DNA of 12,164 nt, taken from assembly GCA_902826385.1 (NCBI GenBank), contig CADEEU010000033.1, positions 4,839 through 17,002 of the forward strand. Direction: 5' to 3'. This stretch comes from an uncultured Acidobacteriota bacterium. Lineage in GTDB: Bacteria > Acidobacteriota > Blastocatellia > Pyrinomonadales > Pyrinomonadaceae. Both the position numbers and the translations under genes were made by a program. Shown here in pieces: positions 1 to 5,298 of the stretch. Under the pieces are notes generated by a model that saw only the letters and a program-made list of their open reading frames with translations, had not been told where the DNA came from and searched no databases. Every line of letters begins with the position of its first letter. Within the stretch, counting starts at the first letter, position 1.

Positions 1-774
1 AGATTCGATTTATTAAGGAACGAAGGCCGTAAAGGTTTTATCCCGTTCGTCTCGGCCGGCGATCCTGACATTGAAACTTCCAAAAAGATCGTACTCACGC
101 TCGCCGAAAACGGAGCCGACATTATTGAACTTGGAGTTCCTTTCTCGGACCCTATGGCCGACGGCCCGACGATACAGGCATCGTCGCAGCGTGCCGTTGA
201 GAATGGAGTGACGCTGTCCGACGTTCTCTCGATGGTCGTTGACATCAGAACAAAAACTGATGTTCCGATCATCTTGTTCAGTTATTTAAACCCCCTTTTT
301 AGATACGGGATAGGAAGGCTGGCGACCGACGCTGCCGCGGCAGGGGTAGATGGCGTCCTCGTGACCGATGCCGTCGATCAGGAAGCGTCTGAAATTGCAT
401 CGGTTTTAGGCCAGAACAATTTGGATTTGATATCACTGATCGCTCCGACGACGACCGACGAACGATTGGAAAAAATTGCCTCGAATTCGGGCGGATTTAT
501 TTACGCAGTTTCCCGTGCAGGTGTCACCGGAGCGCAAAGTGAAATAAGTAACTTGGCTGAAGTCCTCGTGAATCGCGCCAGAAAATTTACCGATTTGCCG
601 ATAGCAGTCGGTTTTGGGATTTCTACGCGTGAGCAGGTCGAAGACGTTTGGCGATACGCCGACGCGGCCGTAGTCGGATCGGCGATAGTAACAAAAGTCG
701 AGCAATCGATTGCAAATGGTGACGCCGTTGAAAATGTCACTCGTTTTACCCGAGAACTTCTCGGTAAATCGTAA
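1..774 (+). CDS. trpA: Tryptophan synthase alpha subunit, 5' end cut by the window edge
   Basis: TrpA cleaves indole-3-glycerol phosphate to indole and glyceraldehyde-3-phosphate; the indole is channelled to TrpB in the cytosolic alpha2beta2 complex. The reading frame is open from base 1, so the gene begins upstream; 257 residues are visible. Clear family motifs are FIPFVSAGDPD (visible residues 13-23), ELGVPFSDPMADGPTIQ (43-59) and, near the C-terminus, VGFGIS followed by VVGSAIV, the phosphate-binding region. The catalytic Glu and Asp (E. coli Glu49 and Asp60) correspond to visible residues 43 and 54. That offset suggests only about 6-10 N-terminal residues are missing. An internal ATG at 154 is not the start, because the conserved N-terminal third lies upstream of it in the same frame. 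The next gene, aroF, follows after 67 bases on the same strand, so the two aromatic-pathway genes may be co-transcribed. No rearrangement is seen. Confidence 0.97.
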   Translation, partial: RFDLLRNEGRKGFIPFVSAGDPDIETSKKIVLTLAENGADIIELGVPFSDPMADGPTIQASSQRAVENGVTLSDVLSMVVDIRTKTDVPIILFSYLNPLFRYGIGRLATDAAAAGVDGVLVTDAVDQEASEIASVLGQNNLDLISLIAPTTTDERLEKIASNSGGFIYAVSRAGVTGAQSEISNLAEVLVNRARKFTDLPIAVGFGISTREQVEDVWRYADAAVVGSAIVTKVEQSIANGDAVENVTRFTRELLGKS

Positions 775-841
775 ACGCGGCCGGTTTGCAAAAGCCGCAG
801 CGTAAAATTAAAGTTTAGGATTCGCCGCAGGGCCAAGAAAT

Positions 842-1873
842 ATGCTTATCGTAATGAAACCGGATGCTTCGGCATCTGAAATCGAACGGGTTGTCGAGGT
901 AATCGAAACATTAGGCTTTCGCGCACATGCGATGCCCGGTGAAAATCGAACCGCAATTGGCGTTACGGGCAACCGAGGCTCGGTCGATCCGGCACATTTT
1001 GAAAATCTACCGGGCGTTGCCGACGCAATTCGTGTCACTAAACCATACAAGCTGATCTCGAAAGAGCTGCGGCCAGAAAAATCCATCATAAAGGTCGGCA
1101 GCGCCACGATCGGCGGCCCAGAGTTGGCGATCATCGCCGGCCCGTGTGCGGTTGAAACTGTCGATCAGGTCTTTGCGGCCGCCGAGGCAGTCGCGAAAAG
1201 CGGAGCCAAGTTTTTTCGCGGCGGAGCGTTCAAGCCGAGGACTTCGCCTTACGCTTTTCAAGGCAAAGGAGAAGACGGACTGAAGATTCTTGCAGACGTT
1301 CGCGATCAGTTCGGCTTGAACATCGTCACCGAAGCGATGGACGAACGCGGCATCGACTTGGTTGAAAAATACGGCGACTGCATCCAGATCGGTGCCCGCA
1401 ATATGCAGAATTTTTCGCTGCTGAAGTACGCGGGCAAGACACGCAAGCCGATCCTGCTCAAACGTGGCCTGTCGGCGACATTGGACGAATTCATGCTCGC
1501 CGCCGAATACATTATGGCCGAGGGCAACTATGACGTCATCCTCTGCGAACGCGGCATACGCACCTTCGCCGACCACGCACGCAACACGATGGACCTCTCC
1601 GTCGTTCCCGCTCTCCACCGTTACACGCACCTGCCCGTTATCGTCGATCCATCACACGGCACCGGCCACAATTACATGGTCACGCCCCTTGCCCGCGCGG
1701 GCGTCGCCGTCGGTGCGGATGGGTTGATCATCGAGGTGCATCCGTGTCCGGAAGAGGCTCTTTGTGATGGAGCTCAGGCGTTAACTATCAGTCAATATTT
1801 CGACCTTGTAACTCAGGTCGAGCAAATTCGCTCTGCGCTTAAAGTAAGTCAATATGCCCCAGTGTCAGTATGA
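842..1873 (+). CDS. aroF: 3-deoxy-7-phosphoheptulonate (DAHP) synthase with N-terminal ferredoxin-like domain
   Basis: This enzyme condenses phosphoenolpyruvate and erythrose-4-phosphate to DAHP, the first step of the shikimate pathway. The 343-residue protein has an N-terminal alpha/beta ferredoxin-like domain (about 1-70, beginning MLIVMKPDAS), as in Thermotoga-type DAHP synthases, where this domain mediates feedback control by aromatic amino acids. The TIM barrel follows (about 90-335). Seen in it are AGPCAVE (Cys102, metal ligand), KFFRGGAFKPRTSPYAFQG (123-141, substrate phosphate binding), QIGARNMQNF, LLKRG (205-209), DPSHGTG (His272), EVHP (Glu298) and CDGAQ (Asp309). All four expected metal ligands (Cys, His, Glu, Asp) are present, so it should be active. 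The ATG has no strong ribosome site; CAGGGCCAAGAAAT precedes it. There is no fused chorismate mutase domain. Its position behind trpA fits aromatic amino acid synthesis; allosteric regulation by Phe or Tyr is inferred from the family. Confidence 0.96.
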   Translation: MLIVMKPDASASEIERVVEVIETLGFRAHAMPGENRTAIGVTGNRGSVDPAHFENLPGVADAIRVTKPYKLISKELRPEKSIIKVGSATIGGPELAIIAGPCAVETVDQVFAAAEAVAKSGAKFFRGGAFKPRTSPYAFQGKGEDGLKILADVRDQFGLNIVTEAMDERGIDLVEKYGDCIQIGARNMQNFSLLKYAGKTRKPILLKRGLSATLDEFMLAAEYIMAEGNYDVILCERGIRTFADHARNTMDLSVVPALHRYTHLPVIVDPSHGTGHNYMVTPLARAGVAVGADGLIIEVHPCPEEALCDGAQALTISQYFDLVTQVEQIRSALKVSQYAPVSV

Positions 1874-1879
1874 AAAGTA

Positions 1880-1908
1880 TTGACTTGAAATTTCTATAGT
1901 TATAACAT
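1880..1908 (+). promoter_or_regulatory. Candidate sigma-70-type promoter of the AbrB-Doc operon
   Basis: A -35-like TTGACT (1880-1885) is followed by TATAAC (1901-1906, spacer 15) or TAACAT (1903-1908, spacer 17). Either choice places the transcription start within a few bases of the antitoxin ATG at 1916. No Shine-Dalgarno sequence precedes that ATG, so a leaderless transcript is possible. The -35 begins only 7 bases after the aroF stop, so the module has its own promoter rather than relying on read-through. This is by inspection only. Confidence 0.5.
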
Positions 1909-1914
1909 TGTTAT
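1902..1914. promoter_or_regulatory. Perfect palindrome ATAACA-T-TGTTAT, candidate autoregulatory operator
   Basis: The arms ATAACA (1902-1907) and TGTTAT (1909-1914) are exact reverse complements around one base. The palindrome covers the likely -10 element and ends one base before the antitoxin start codon. AbrB/MazE-type antitoxins are dimeric DNA-binding proteins that typically repress their own operon through palindromes at the promoter, so this is a reasonable operator candidate. AT-rich promoters do produce short palindromes by chance, so the call rests on position as much as on sequence. Confidence 0.45.
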
Positions 1915-1915
1915 T

Positions 1916-2143
1916 ATGCGAAAGAACCTTACAGTCATAGGAAATAGCCTTGGTCTGATTATCGAAAAACCAATTTTGGACATATTGGGCATAACGCGGG
2001 ACTCCGAGTTGGAAATGCGAACCGACGGACAACGTTTGGTCATTGAGCCCGTGAAAAAAGACAAAAAAGGGAATGAAGTCCGCCGCATTACGCAAAAACT
2101 TATTAGGAGCCACGAAAAAACCTTTCGTAAGCTTGCGGAATGA
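1916..2143 (+). CDS. AbrB/MazE-like antitoxin of an AbrB-Doc toxin-antitoxin pair
   Basis: The 75-residue protein has a SpoVT/AbrB swapped-hairpin DNA-binding domain at about 2-46: KNLTVIGNSLGLIIEKPILD and then LVIEP match the family pattern of a GNS-lg-xIPK core followed by a short strand ending in a proline. The remaining 29 residues (KKDKKGNEVRRITQ onward) are strongly charged. In such antitoxins this tail usually wraps the toxin; that role is inferred here. The gene overlaps the downstream toxin by four bases (ATGA, 2140-2143), the arrangement expected for translational coupling and tight stoichiometry. Its likely role is to neutralise the Doc-like protein and repress the operon. The usual partner of Doc in phage P1 is Phd; AbrB-type partners for Doc-family toxins also occur, so the pairing is uncommon in textbooks but plausible. 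There is no recognisable ribosome site before the start. Confidence 0.8.
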   Translation: MRKNLTVIGNSLGLIIEKPILDILGITRDSELEMRTDGQRLVIEPVKKDKKGNEVRRITQKLIRSHEKTFRKLAE

Positions 2144-2532
2144 CGGACCCGAAATTTCTGTCGTTGGACGATGTCCTTCTTATTCACGAAGAGCAGCTGG
2201 ATGCTTTTGGCGGGTTGAACGGAATCAGAGACGAAGGCTTGCTTGAATCGGCAGTCATGACGCCGCAAGCCAGTTTCGGCGGAGAGTATTTGCACTCCGA
2301 TCTTTTTGAGATGGCCGCGGCCTACGCTTTTCACATAGCTGAAAATCAGCCGTTTCTGGACGGCAATAAGAGAACGGCTCTCAACTCCGCAATGGTTTTT
2401 CTCGAATTGAACGGATTCGAATTCCCGACCGAAGACGATTTAAGTCTTTACCACGCAATGATTGCAATTGCCGAAGAAAGGCTGGATAAACAGGGGCTCG
2501 CAGATATCTTTCGCGTAATGCTAAAACAATAA
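2140..2532 (+). CDS. doc: Doc-like (death-on-curing, Fic fold) toxin with Gln in place of the motif His
   Basis: This 130-residue protein matches the death-on-curing branch of the Fic fold from end to end: LSLDDVLLIHEEQLDAFGG at the N-terminus, GIRDEGLLESAV (about 28-39), then a helix AAAYAFHIAEN leading to the active-site loop QPFLDGNKRTA (70-80). P1 Doc phosphorylates EF-Tu and halts translation; Fic relatives AMPylate proteins. The family motif is HxFx(D/N)(G/A)NKR. Here the first position is Gln70 (codon CAG), while Phe72, Asp74, Gly75, Asn76, Lys77 and Arg78 are kept. That His is the general base in characterised enzymes, so activity may be lost or altered, or this may be a tolerated subfamily variant. 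The rest of the protein shows no decay. It is the second gene of the module and is followed at once by a hairpin terminator. Confidence 0.88.
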   Translation: MTDPKFLSLDDVLLIHEEQLDAFGGLNGIRDEGLLESAVMTPQASFGGEYLHSDLFEMAAAYAFHIAENQPFLDGNKRTALNSAMVFLELNGFEFPTEDDLSLYHAMIAIAEERLDKQGLADIFRVMLKQ

Positions 2533-2569
2533 AAATCCGTGCAGGTTTCCAGATCCTGCACGGATTTTT
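2531..2569. terminator. Strong intrinsic terminator, probably bidirectional
   Basis: A perfect 15-bp inverted repeat, AAAAATCCGTGCAGG (2531-2545) and CCTGCACGGATTTTT (2555-2569), encloses a 9-base loop. It has a GC-rich core with A-tract and T-tract flanks, so it would work as a Rho-independent terminator on both strands. It overlaps the last two bases of the toxin stop codon. It separates the plus-strand toxin operon from the convergent minus-strand membrane gene that ends at 2593. Confidence 0.93.
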
Positions 2570-2592
2570 GCTATTCGCTCGGCGCCTTTTGC

Positions 2593-2997
2593 CTATTTGG
2601 CCAAACGAAACCTTAAAAGGCTGTAAAACCGGATATAAAAGCTGATCATGCCTACAACGATCAGCAGCGTCAGGGGAACGAAGCGGAACATTTCAGGCAG
2701 GAAAACTCCCAATGATTGCCTGAACATAAGGCCGAGAATGATCGCCAGAGACGCGATCGCGGCCCGCTCCAACACCCAACGTTCAAAAACCGGTTTTTCG
2801 CCATTATAAGGCAAAAAGTAAGGAAATACTACAAACATTATCAGCGTCACCGCCGACAAAAATCCCTCGACGCCGAATGCGAATCGCTGTCCGCAATCGA
2901 AGGCCAGGAAGAAAAGGACGAACGTCGTGTCGAGGACAAAACTGCGACCCTCGGCTTTTTCTGCATACAGGTGCCGTGCTTGAGTAATTGTTCTCAT
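2593..2997 (-). CDS. Small integral membrane protein of unknown function
   Basis: I do not recognise this 134-residue protein. It begins with a short polar, basic stretch (MRTITQARHLYAEKAEGR) and has about four hydrophobic segments: roughly residues 20-35, 41-64, 77-95 and 103-124. The C-terminus is basic (RFYSLLRFRLAK), which would favour a cytoplasmic location. There are no enzymatic motifs. It lies 15 bases downstream of the XRE regulator gene on the same strand, so the two are probably co-transcribed. It has no clear ribosome site, which fits translation from a shared message. The regulator/small membrane protein pairing, divergent from a recombinase-like gene, suggests an accessory module, but no function can be assigned. 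Confidence 0.75.
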   Translation of the reverse strand: MRTITQARHLYAEKAEGRSFVLDTTFVLFFLAFDCGQRFAFGVEGFLSAVTLIMFVVFPYFLPYNGEKPVFERWVLERAAIASLAIILGLMFRQSLGVFLPEMFRFVPLTLLIVVGMISFYIRFYSLLRFRLAK

Positions 2998-3012
2998 AAA
3001 TGAAGTTACAGT

Positions 3013-3408
3013 CTATTTACCGGGCTTGCTGAACTGTTTGTACGCTACCCGGAACAGTTCGGACAAGGCCTTTGCCGTCTCCGGCGTAAGTTTTTTATCG
3101 GCCCGCAAATGAGCTTCCACGATCTCAGGCGTGGCCTCGTGCGGGTAATAAATGACCGGTTCGACATCCGAGGCCGCCTGTTTGTTCATCACGCGGTCAA
3201 TCGGCATATCCAGCCATCCGGTCAGCCTGGCGATATTGTCGGCGTCAGGTTTACCGGTCCCATTCTCTATACGCGAAAGAGTCGAGGCAGAAACGTCAGT
3301 AACGTCGGCTACGTCACGTAAGCTCAATCCCAACTCTTCCCTTCTCCGTTTGATCGCCCGGCCTAATTCGACCGTCTTGACGAAGTTGTTGCTATTCTTA
3401 AAAGCCAT
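3013..3408 (-). CDS. XRE-family (Cro/CI-type) transcriptional regulator
   Basis: The 131-residue protein carries a helix-turn-helix domain at about residues 15-70. The core is LGRAIKRRREELGLSLRDVA followed by VSASTLSRIENGTGKPDADNIARLTGWL, a textbook XRE pattern with the recognition helix at STLSRIE. A C-terminal part (about 88-127, TPEIVEAHLRADKKLTPETA and a final helix) may mediate dimerisation or effector sensing. An in-frame ATG 13 codons upstream (ending at 3447) is possible, but the ATG at 3408 has an excellent ribosome site, GGGAGGAC, four bases before it. The upstream ATG would also fall inside an inverted repeat that looks like an operator. The gene is divergent from the Rad52-like gene and leads the small membrane protein gene. 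It probably represses its own promoter, and may also control the divergent gene. Confidence 0.9.
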   Translation of the reverse strand: MAFKNSNNFVKTVELGRAIKRRREELGLSLRDVADVTDVSASTLSRIENGTGKPDADNIARLTGWLDMPIDRVMNKQAASDVEPVIYYPHEATPEIVEAHLRADKKLTPETAKALSELFRVAYKQFSKPGK

Positions 3409-3412
3409 ATTT

Positions 3413-3420
3413 GTCCTCCC
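3413..3420 (-). promoter_or_regulatory. Strong ribosome binding site that fixes the XRE start
   Basis: On the minus strand GGGAGGAC precedes the ATG at 3408 by four bases (AAAT). The GGAGG core is the best Shine-Dalgarno match among the minus-strand starts inspected here. This favours the 131-residue protein over the 144-residue one. Confidence 0.8.
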
Positions 3421-3445
3421 AAATATCCAAGAATCCGTGAGTGCC

Positions 3446-3471
3446 ACGGGTGCTTAGTACATTTCACCCGT
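3446..3471. promoter_or_regulatory. Perfect 7-bp inverted repeat, candidate XRE operator
   Basis: ACGGGTG (3446-3452) and CACCCGT (3465-3471) are exact reverse complements separated by 12 bases, a 26-bp dyad. It lies just downstream of the predicted -10 of the XRE gene, over the expected transcription start, where an XRE dimer would block its own transcription. A related half-site TTTCACCC spans 3462-3469 and recurs at 3510-3517, nearer the divergent promoter. That octamer also occurs at 4773-4780 and inside the S8 peptidase gene (10336-10343), so single copies carry little weight; the dyad is the stronger evidence. Confidence 0.55.
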
Positions 3472-3473
3472 AA

Positions 3474-3502
3474 AACATAACACACAAAAATTTTAAATGC
3501 AA
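3474..3502 (-). promoter_or_regulatory. Candidate promoter of the XRE-membrane protein operon
   Basis: On the minus strand TTGCAT (3502-3497) is followed after exactly 17 bases by TATGTT (3479-3474), each four or five matches out of six to the sigma-70 consensus. The spacer is AT-rich. The inverted repeat at 3446-3471 follows directly. Confidence 0.5.
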
Positions 3503-3598
3503 CACCTCGTTTCACCCTTGCAACTTAAAAATTATTATGGTACGCTGTTTCACAGATAGCACTGATGAAGTGCCGTTTGTAAGTAAACTGAGTAGCAA

Positions 3599-3718
3599 AT
3601 GTCTGATTTGCAGCGAACAGAAGCCGCCGAAATGCCCGATGAAAATGTCCGGGAAACTTCAGACACCGGAACGATCATTCAAAAGGCAAACCGGCTTTTA
3701 GCAAGGAAAAGGAGATGA
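3599..3718 (+). CDS. Possible 39-residue small protein upstream of the Rad52-like gene
   Basis: An ATG at 3599 opens a 39-codon frame reading MSDLQRTEAAEMPDEN and ending NRLLARKRR before TGA (3716-3718). The peptide is highly charged, acidic in the first half and strongly basic at the end, with no hydrophobic segment. Its last codons contain the ribosome site of the following gene, and its stop lies two bases before that gene's preferred ATG. This close spacing would allow translational coupling. The only ribosome-site match before its own start is a weak TGAG (3589-3592). I do not recognise the sequence. It may be a real small protein or leader peptide, or simply a chance open frame in a control region; a 39-codon frame is not statistically compelling by itself. 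Confidence 0.35.
   Translation: MSDLQRTEAAEMPDENVRETSDTGTIIQKANRLLARKRR
3708..3714 (+). promoter_or_regulatory. Ribosome binding site that fixes the Rad52-like start
   Basis: AAAGGAG (3708-3714) sits six bases before the ATG at 3721. An in-frame ATG at 3715 directly abuts the site and has no room for it, so 3721 is the better start. Confidence 0.75.
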
Positions 3719-3720
3719 TC

Positions 3721-4428
3721 ATGAAATCGAATACGACAGTAGCCAATCAGAAATCACAGCCGGCAGACAACATACTCGCCTTTGGGTCGACGCTGTCGAA
3801 ACTGCGAGAAAACGTCAAGCCCGGTTTGGTCCGGACACGCGAAACACGACGCGACCGCAACGGTAACATGCAAAAGGTCGAGTATGTTGAATGGCATACC
3901 GTGGCGGATATTTTAGATGAATCGGCCCCCAACTGGGAGCATTCCGTAAAAGACATCCGCAAGATCGGCGACATTATGACCGTCACCGTAGCTATTACTA
4001 TCGACGGCGTTACGCGTGAGGGCATTGGCACCGGTATGGCTCAAAGCGAAACGGGCATCAAGAAAGCGGAGCACGACGCGTTAAAGCGGGCCGCCGTCAA
4101 ATTCGGAATTGCCCGAGAGTTGTACAAGCGAGAGTTCGATGCGATAGACGCAGAACCGGCTTTAGATTCTGCGGTCGCCGTTGGAGAAGGCTTCCCTGCC
4201 GACCCGATCGCCGCAAGCCTGGCCGATCTTGTGACTGCAAAGCAGCTCGGCATGATCCGGGCCATCGGTCGTGAATCCGGAATCGATACCGAAGCGGAAT
4301 GCAGCCTGATCCTGAAATGCGGCACCGCCGAATTGTCGAAACGCGCCGCGTCGGCATTTATCGATCATCTCCAAAAAGCACAAAGACACCCGGCCGCCGC
4401 AATGCCGCCGCTGCGTCGTGCCGGATAA
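3721..4428 (+). CDS. Rad52/Rad22-like single-strand annealing protein
   Basis: The 235-residue protein carries a Rad52/Rad22-type domain at about 20-140. The region YVEWHTVADILDESAPNW (55-72) resembles the Rad52 start, where a W or Y and an N or D lead into a WSxEV-like strand. A strand-rich segment follows, and then GIKKAEHDALKRAAVKFGIARELY (112-135), equivalent to the Rad52 segment that precedes the LGNCLY turn. Such proteins, including phage annealing proteins and Deinococcus DdrA, bind single-stranded DNA and anneal complementary strands in recombination or repair. The C-terminal part (about 170-218) has TAKQLGMIRAIGRESGID and ELSKRAASAFIDHL, a small helical module seen after various phage DNA-metabolism domains; that statement is from memory and moderate in confidence. 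Divergence from an XRE regulator is a phage-like setting, but no integrase, terminase or other phage gene is present. Low conservation within Rad52 keeps the call below certain. Confidence 0.82.
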   Translation: MKSNTTVANQKSQPADNILAFGSTLSKLRENVKPGLVRTRETRRDRNGNMQKVEYVEWHTVADILDESAPNWEHSVKDIRKIGDIMTVTVAITIDGVTREGIGTGMAQSETGIKKAEHDALKRAAVKFGIARELYKREFDAIDAEPALDSAVAVGEGFPADPIAASLADLVTAKQLGMIRAIGRESGIDTEAECSLILKCGTAELSKRAASAFIDHLQKAQRHPAAAMPPLRRAG

Positions 4429-4450
4429 AGAGATCTGGTTCCACCCAAAT

Positions 4451-4517
4451 GTTTTGAGTTGTGATCTCCCGAACCGGCTTCCCGTTTTATTGAGTCGAAC
4501 CACTCACAACTCAAAAC
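4451..4517. repeat. Perfect 14-bp inverted repeat around a 39-base centre
   Basis: GTTTTGAGTTGTGA (4451-4464) and TCACAACTCAAAAC (4504-4517) are exact reverse complements. A second small dyad, TGAGT/ACTCA (4491-4495 and 4502-4506), overlaps the right arm. The hexamer TCCACC lies on both sides (4440-4445 and 4518-4523), though on the left five bases separate it from the arm. It starts 22 bases after the Rad52-like stop, so it may fold at the end of that transcript, but no T-tract follows and it is not a standard intrinsic terminator. A very small non-autonomous mobile element (MITE-like) is the alternative. Confidence 0.7.
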
Positions 4518-4621
4518 TCCACCACTATGTTGGTTTTGATCTTTGAAAGTATGGATTTGCCCGGCGAGTGTCGATCCTCAATCTGCCCGCTCGAGACGAA
4601 AATGCCAAAAACGCCGATTTT

Positions 4622-4660
4622 TGTTCCGGCCTGTTCCGCTTGTTCCGCTACGCGCGGAAC
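4622..4660. repeat. Three TGTTCCG direct repeats ending in a perfect hairpin
   Basis: TGTTCCG occurs at 4622-4628, 4632-4638 and 4641-4647, a period of 10 and then 9 bases. The last copy forms a perfect 7-bp hairpin: GTTCCGC (4642-4648), five-base loop, GCGGAAC (4654-4660). All three copies could in principle pair with the same right arm, giving alternative stems. No T-tract follows. Function unknown; a transcript-end structure or a repeat-array remnant are possibilities. Confidence 0.65.
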
Positions 4661-4800
4661 GGAATAAGACTCGTGACAATCGCTGCAACTCAAATGTTCA
4701 CAGTTATTTGTGGCAAAGCGTGTTGGTTCGGCTTAAGACTCAGTTTCGATTATCTGAAAACCGATGATATGCTTTCACCCAAATTCAACAGGACCGAAAT

Positions 4801-5262
4801 ATGAGTTTGAACGAAGACCTTGCGAAATACGTAGGTACGTGGAGCGGTACAAATATCCTCCACACTCCGTGGATGCCCGAAACTTTAAGGCAATCGCCGT
4901 CCGATTTGACCGTCTCATTAAAAGCGAACAGGCAATTTGTTGCCTTTGAATATACCTGGGCCTACGAAGGCGAACCTCAGGAAGGAATAATTCTTCTAGG
5001 CTGCGATACCAGGTCGGACGCGGTGCAAACCGTATGGACCGATTCCTGGCATAGCAGCCATACGTTCATGCTTTCGGACGGAAAGGCCGCCGATGATGGT
5101 TCGATCTCGGTCAAAGGATATTACAAGGTTGAAGGGCACCCCGACTGGGGCTGGAGAACGGACATAATACCTGACGGCGAAAAGCTAAGGATTGTTATGT
5201 ACAACGTTTCTCCGGAAGGTGAAGAAGACATTGCGGTCGAGACGGATTTTTCGCGGACGTAA
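4801..5262 (+). CDS. DUF1579-like protein
   Basis: The 153-residue protein begins MSLNEDLAKYVGTWSGTN; the early GTWSG (about 12-16) is typical of DUF1579 and of lipocalin-like beta-barrel proteins that measure a ligand or loss term. Further family-like points are FEYTWAYEGEPQEGIILLG in the middle, a WTDSWHSSHTFML stretch, and a late segment with GWRTDIIPDGEKLRIVMYNV followed by PEGEEDIAVETDF. There is no signal peptide and no membrane segment, so a cytosolic location is expected. AGGA (4790-4793) lies seven bases before the ATG and supports the start. The function of the family is not established; I assign only the family resemblance. The next gene starts 36 bases on, on the same strand, and may be co-transcribed. 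Confidence 0.75.
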   Translation: MSLNEDLAKYVGTWSGTNILHTPWMPETLRQSPSDLTVSLKANRQFVAFEYTWAYEGEPQEGIILLGCDTRSDAVQTVWTDSWHSSHTFMLSDGKAADDGSISVKGYYKVEGHPDWGWRTDIIPDGEKLRIVMYNVSPEGEEDIAVETDFSRT

Positions 5263-5298
5263 TCCGACGCGGTCCGACGACTTGGGGGGTTAGCTGAA

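Larger units (their letters stand above)
4429..4800. other. Gene-free stretch with inverted repeats
   Basis: These 372 bases hold no reading frame I can support. Frames of 60-78 codons exist on both strands (for example 4568-4804 plus and 4511-4693 minus), but they overlap each other, lack ribosome sites and resemble nothing known. The stretch holds a perfect inverted repeat (4451-4517), a cluster of TGTTCCG repeats ending in a hairpin (4622-4660) and, close to the next gene, AGGA (4790-4793), which serves as its ribosome site. It could be the scar of a mobile element or a degraded gene. Confidence 0.6.

Noticed and set aside
775..841. GCGGC/GCCGC pairing after trpA as a terminator
   Set aside because: Only 5 bp with a 12-base loop and no T-tract; it is too weak to separate trpA from aroF.
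3409..3447. Longer XRE protein starting at the upstream ATG (144 residues)
   Set aside because: The internal ATG at 3408 has a near-perfect ribosome site, while the upstream one lies inside an inverted repeat and has none.
3715..3717. Upstream ATG as start of the Rad52-like gene
   Set aside because: It directly abuts GGAG; the ATG at 3721 has the proper six-base spacing.
4484..4506. GGTTCGACTC on the minus strand resembling a tRNA T-arm
   Set aside because: The stem has a six-base rather than a seven-base loop and no acceptor, D or anticodon arms surround it; it is part of the inverted repeat instead.
4773..4780. TTTCACCC upstream of the DUF1579 gene as a further XRE site
   Set aside because: The same octamer occurs inside the S8 peptidase coding sequence, so a single copy is not evidence of regulation.
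4568..4804. Open frame of 78 codons (plus strand) and a 60-codon frame on the minus strand (4511-4693) in the gene-free stretch
   Set aside because: They overlap each other, lack ribosome sites and resemble no family; low-complexity Cys/Arg-rich translations are typical of non-coding frames.
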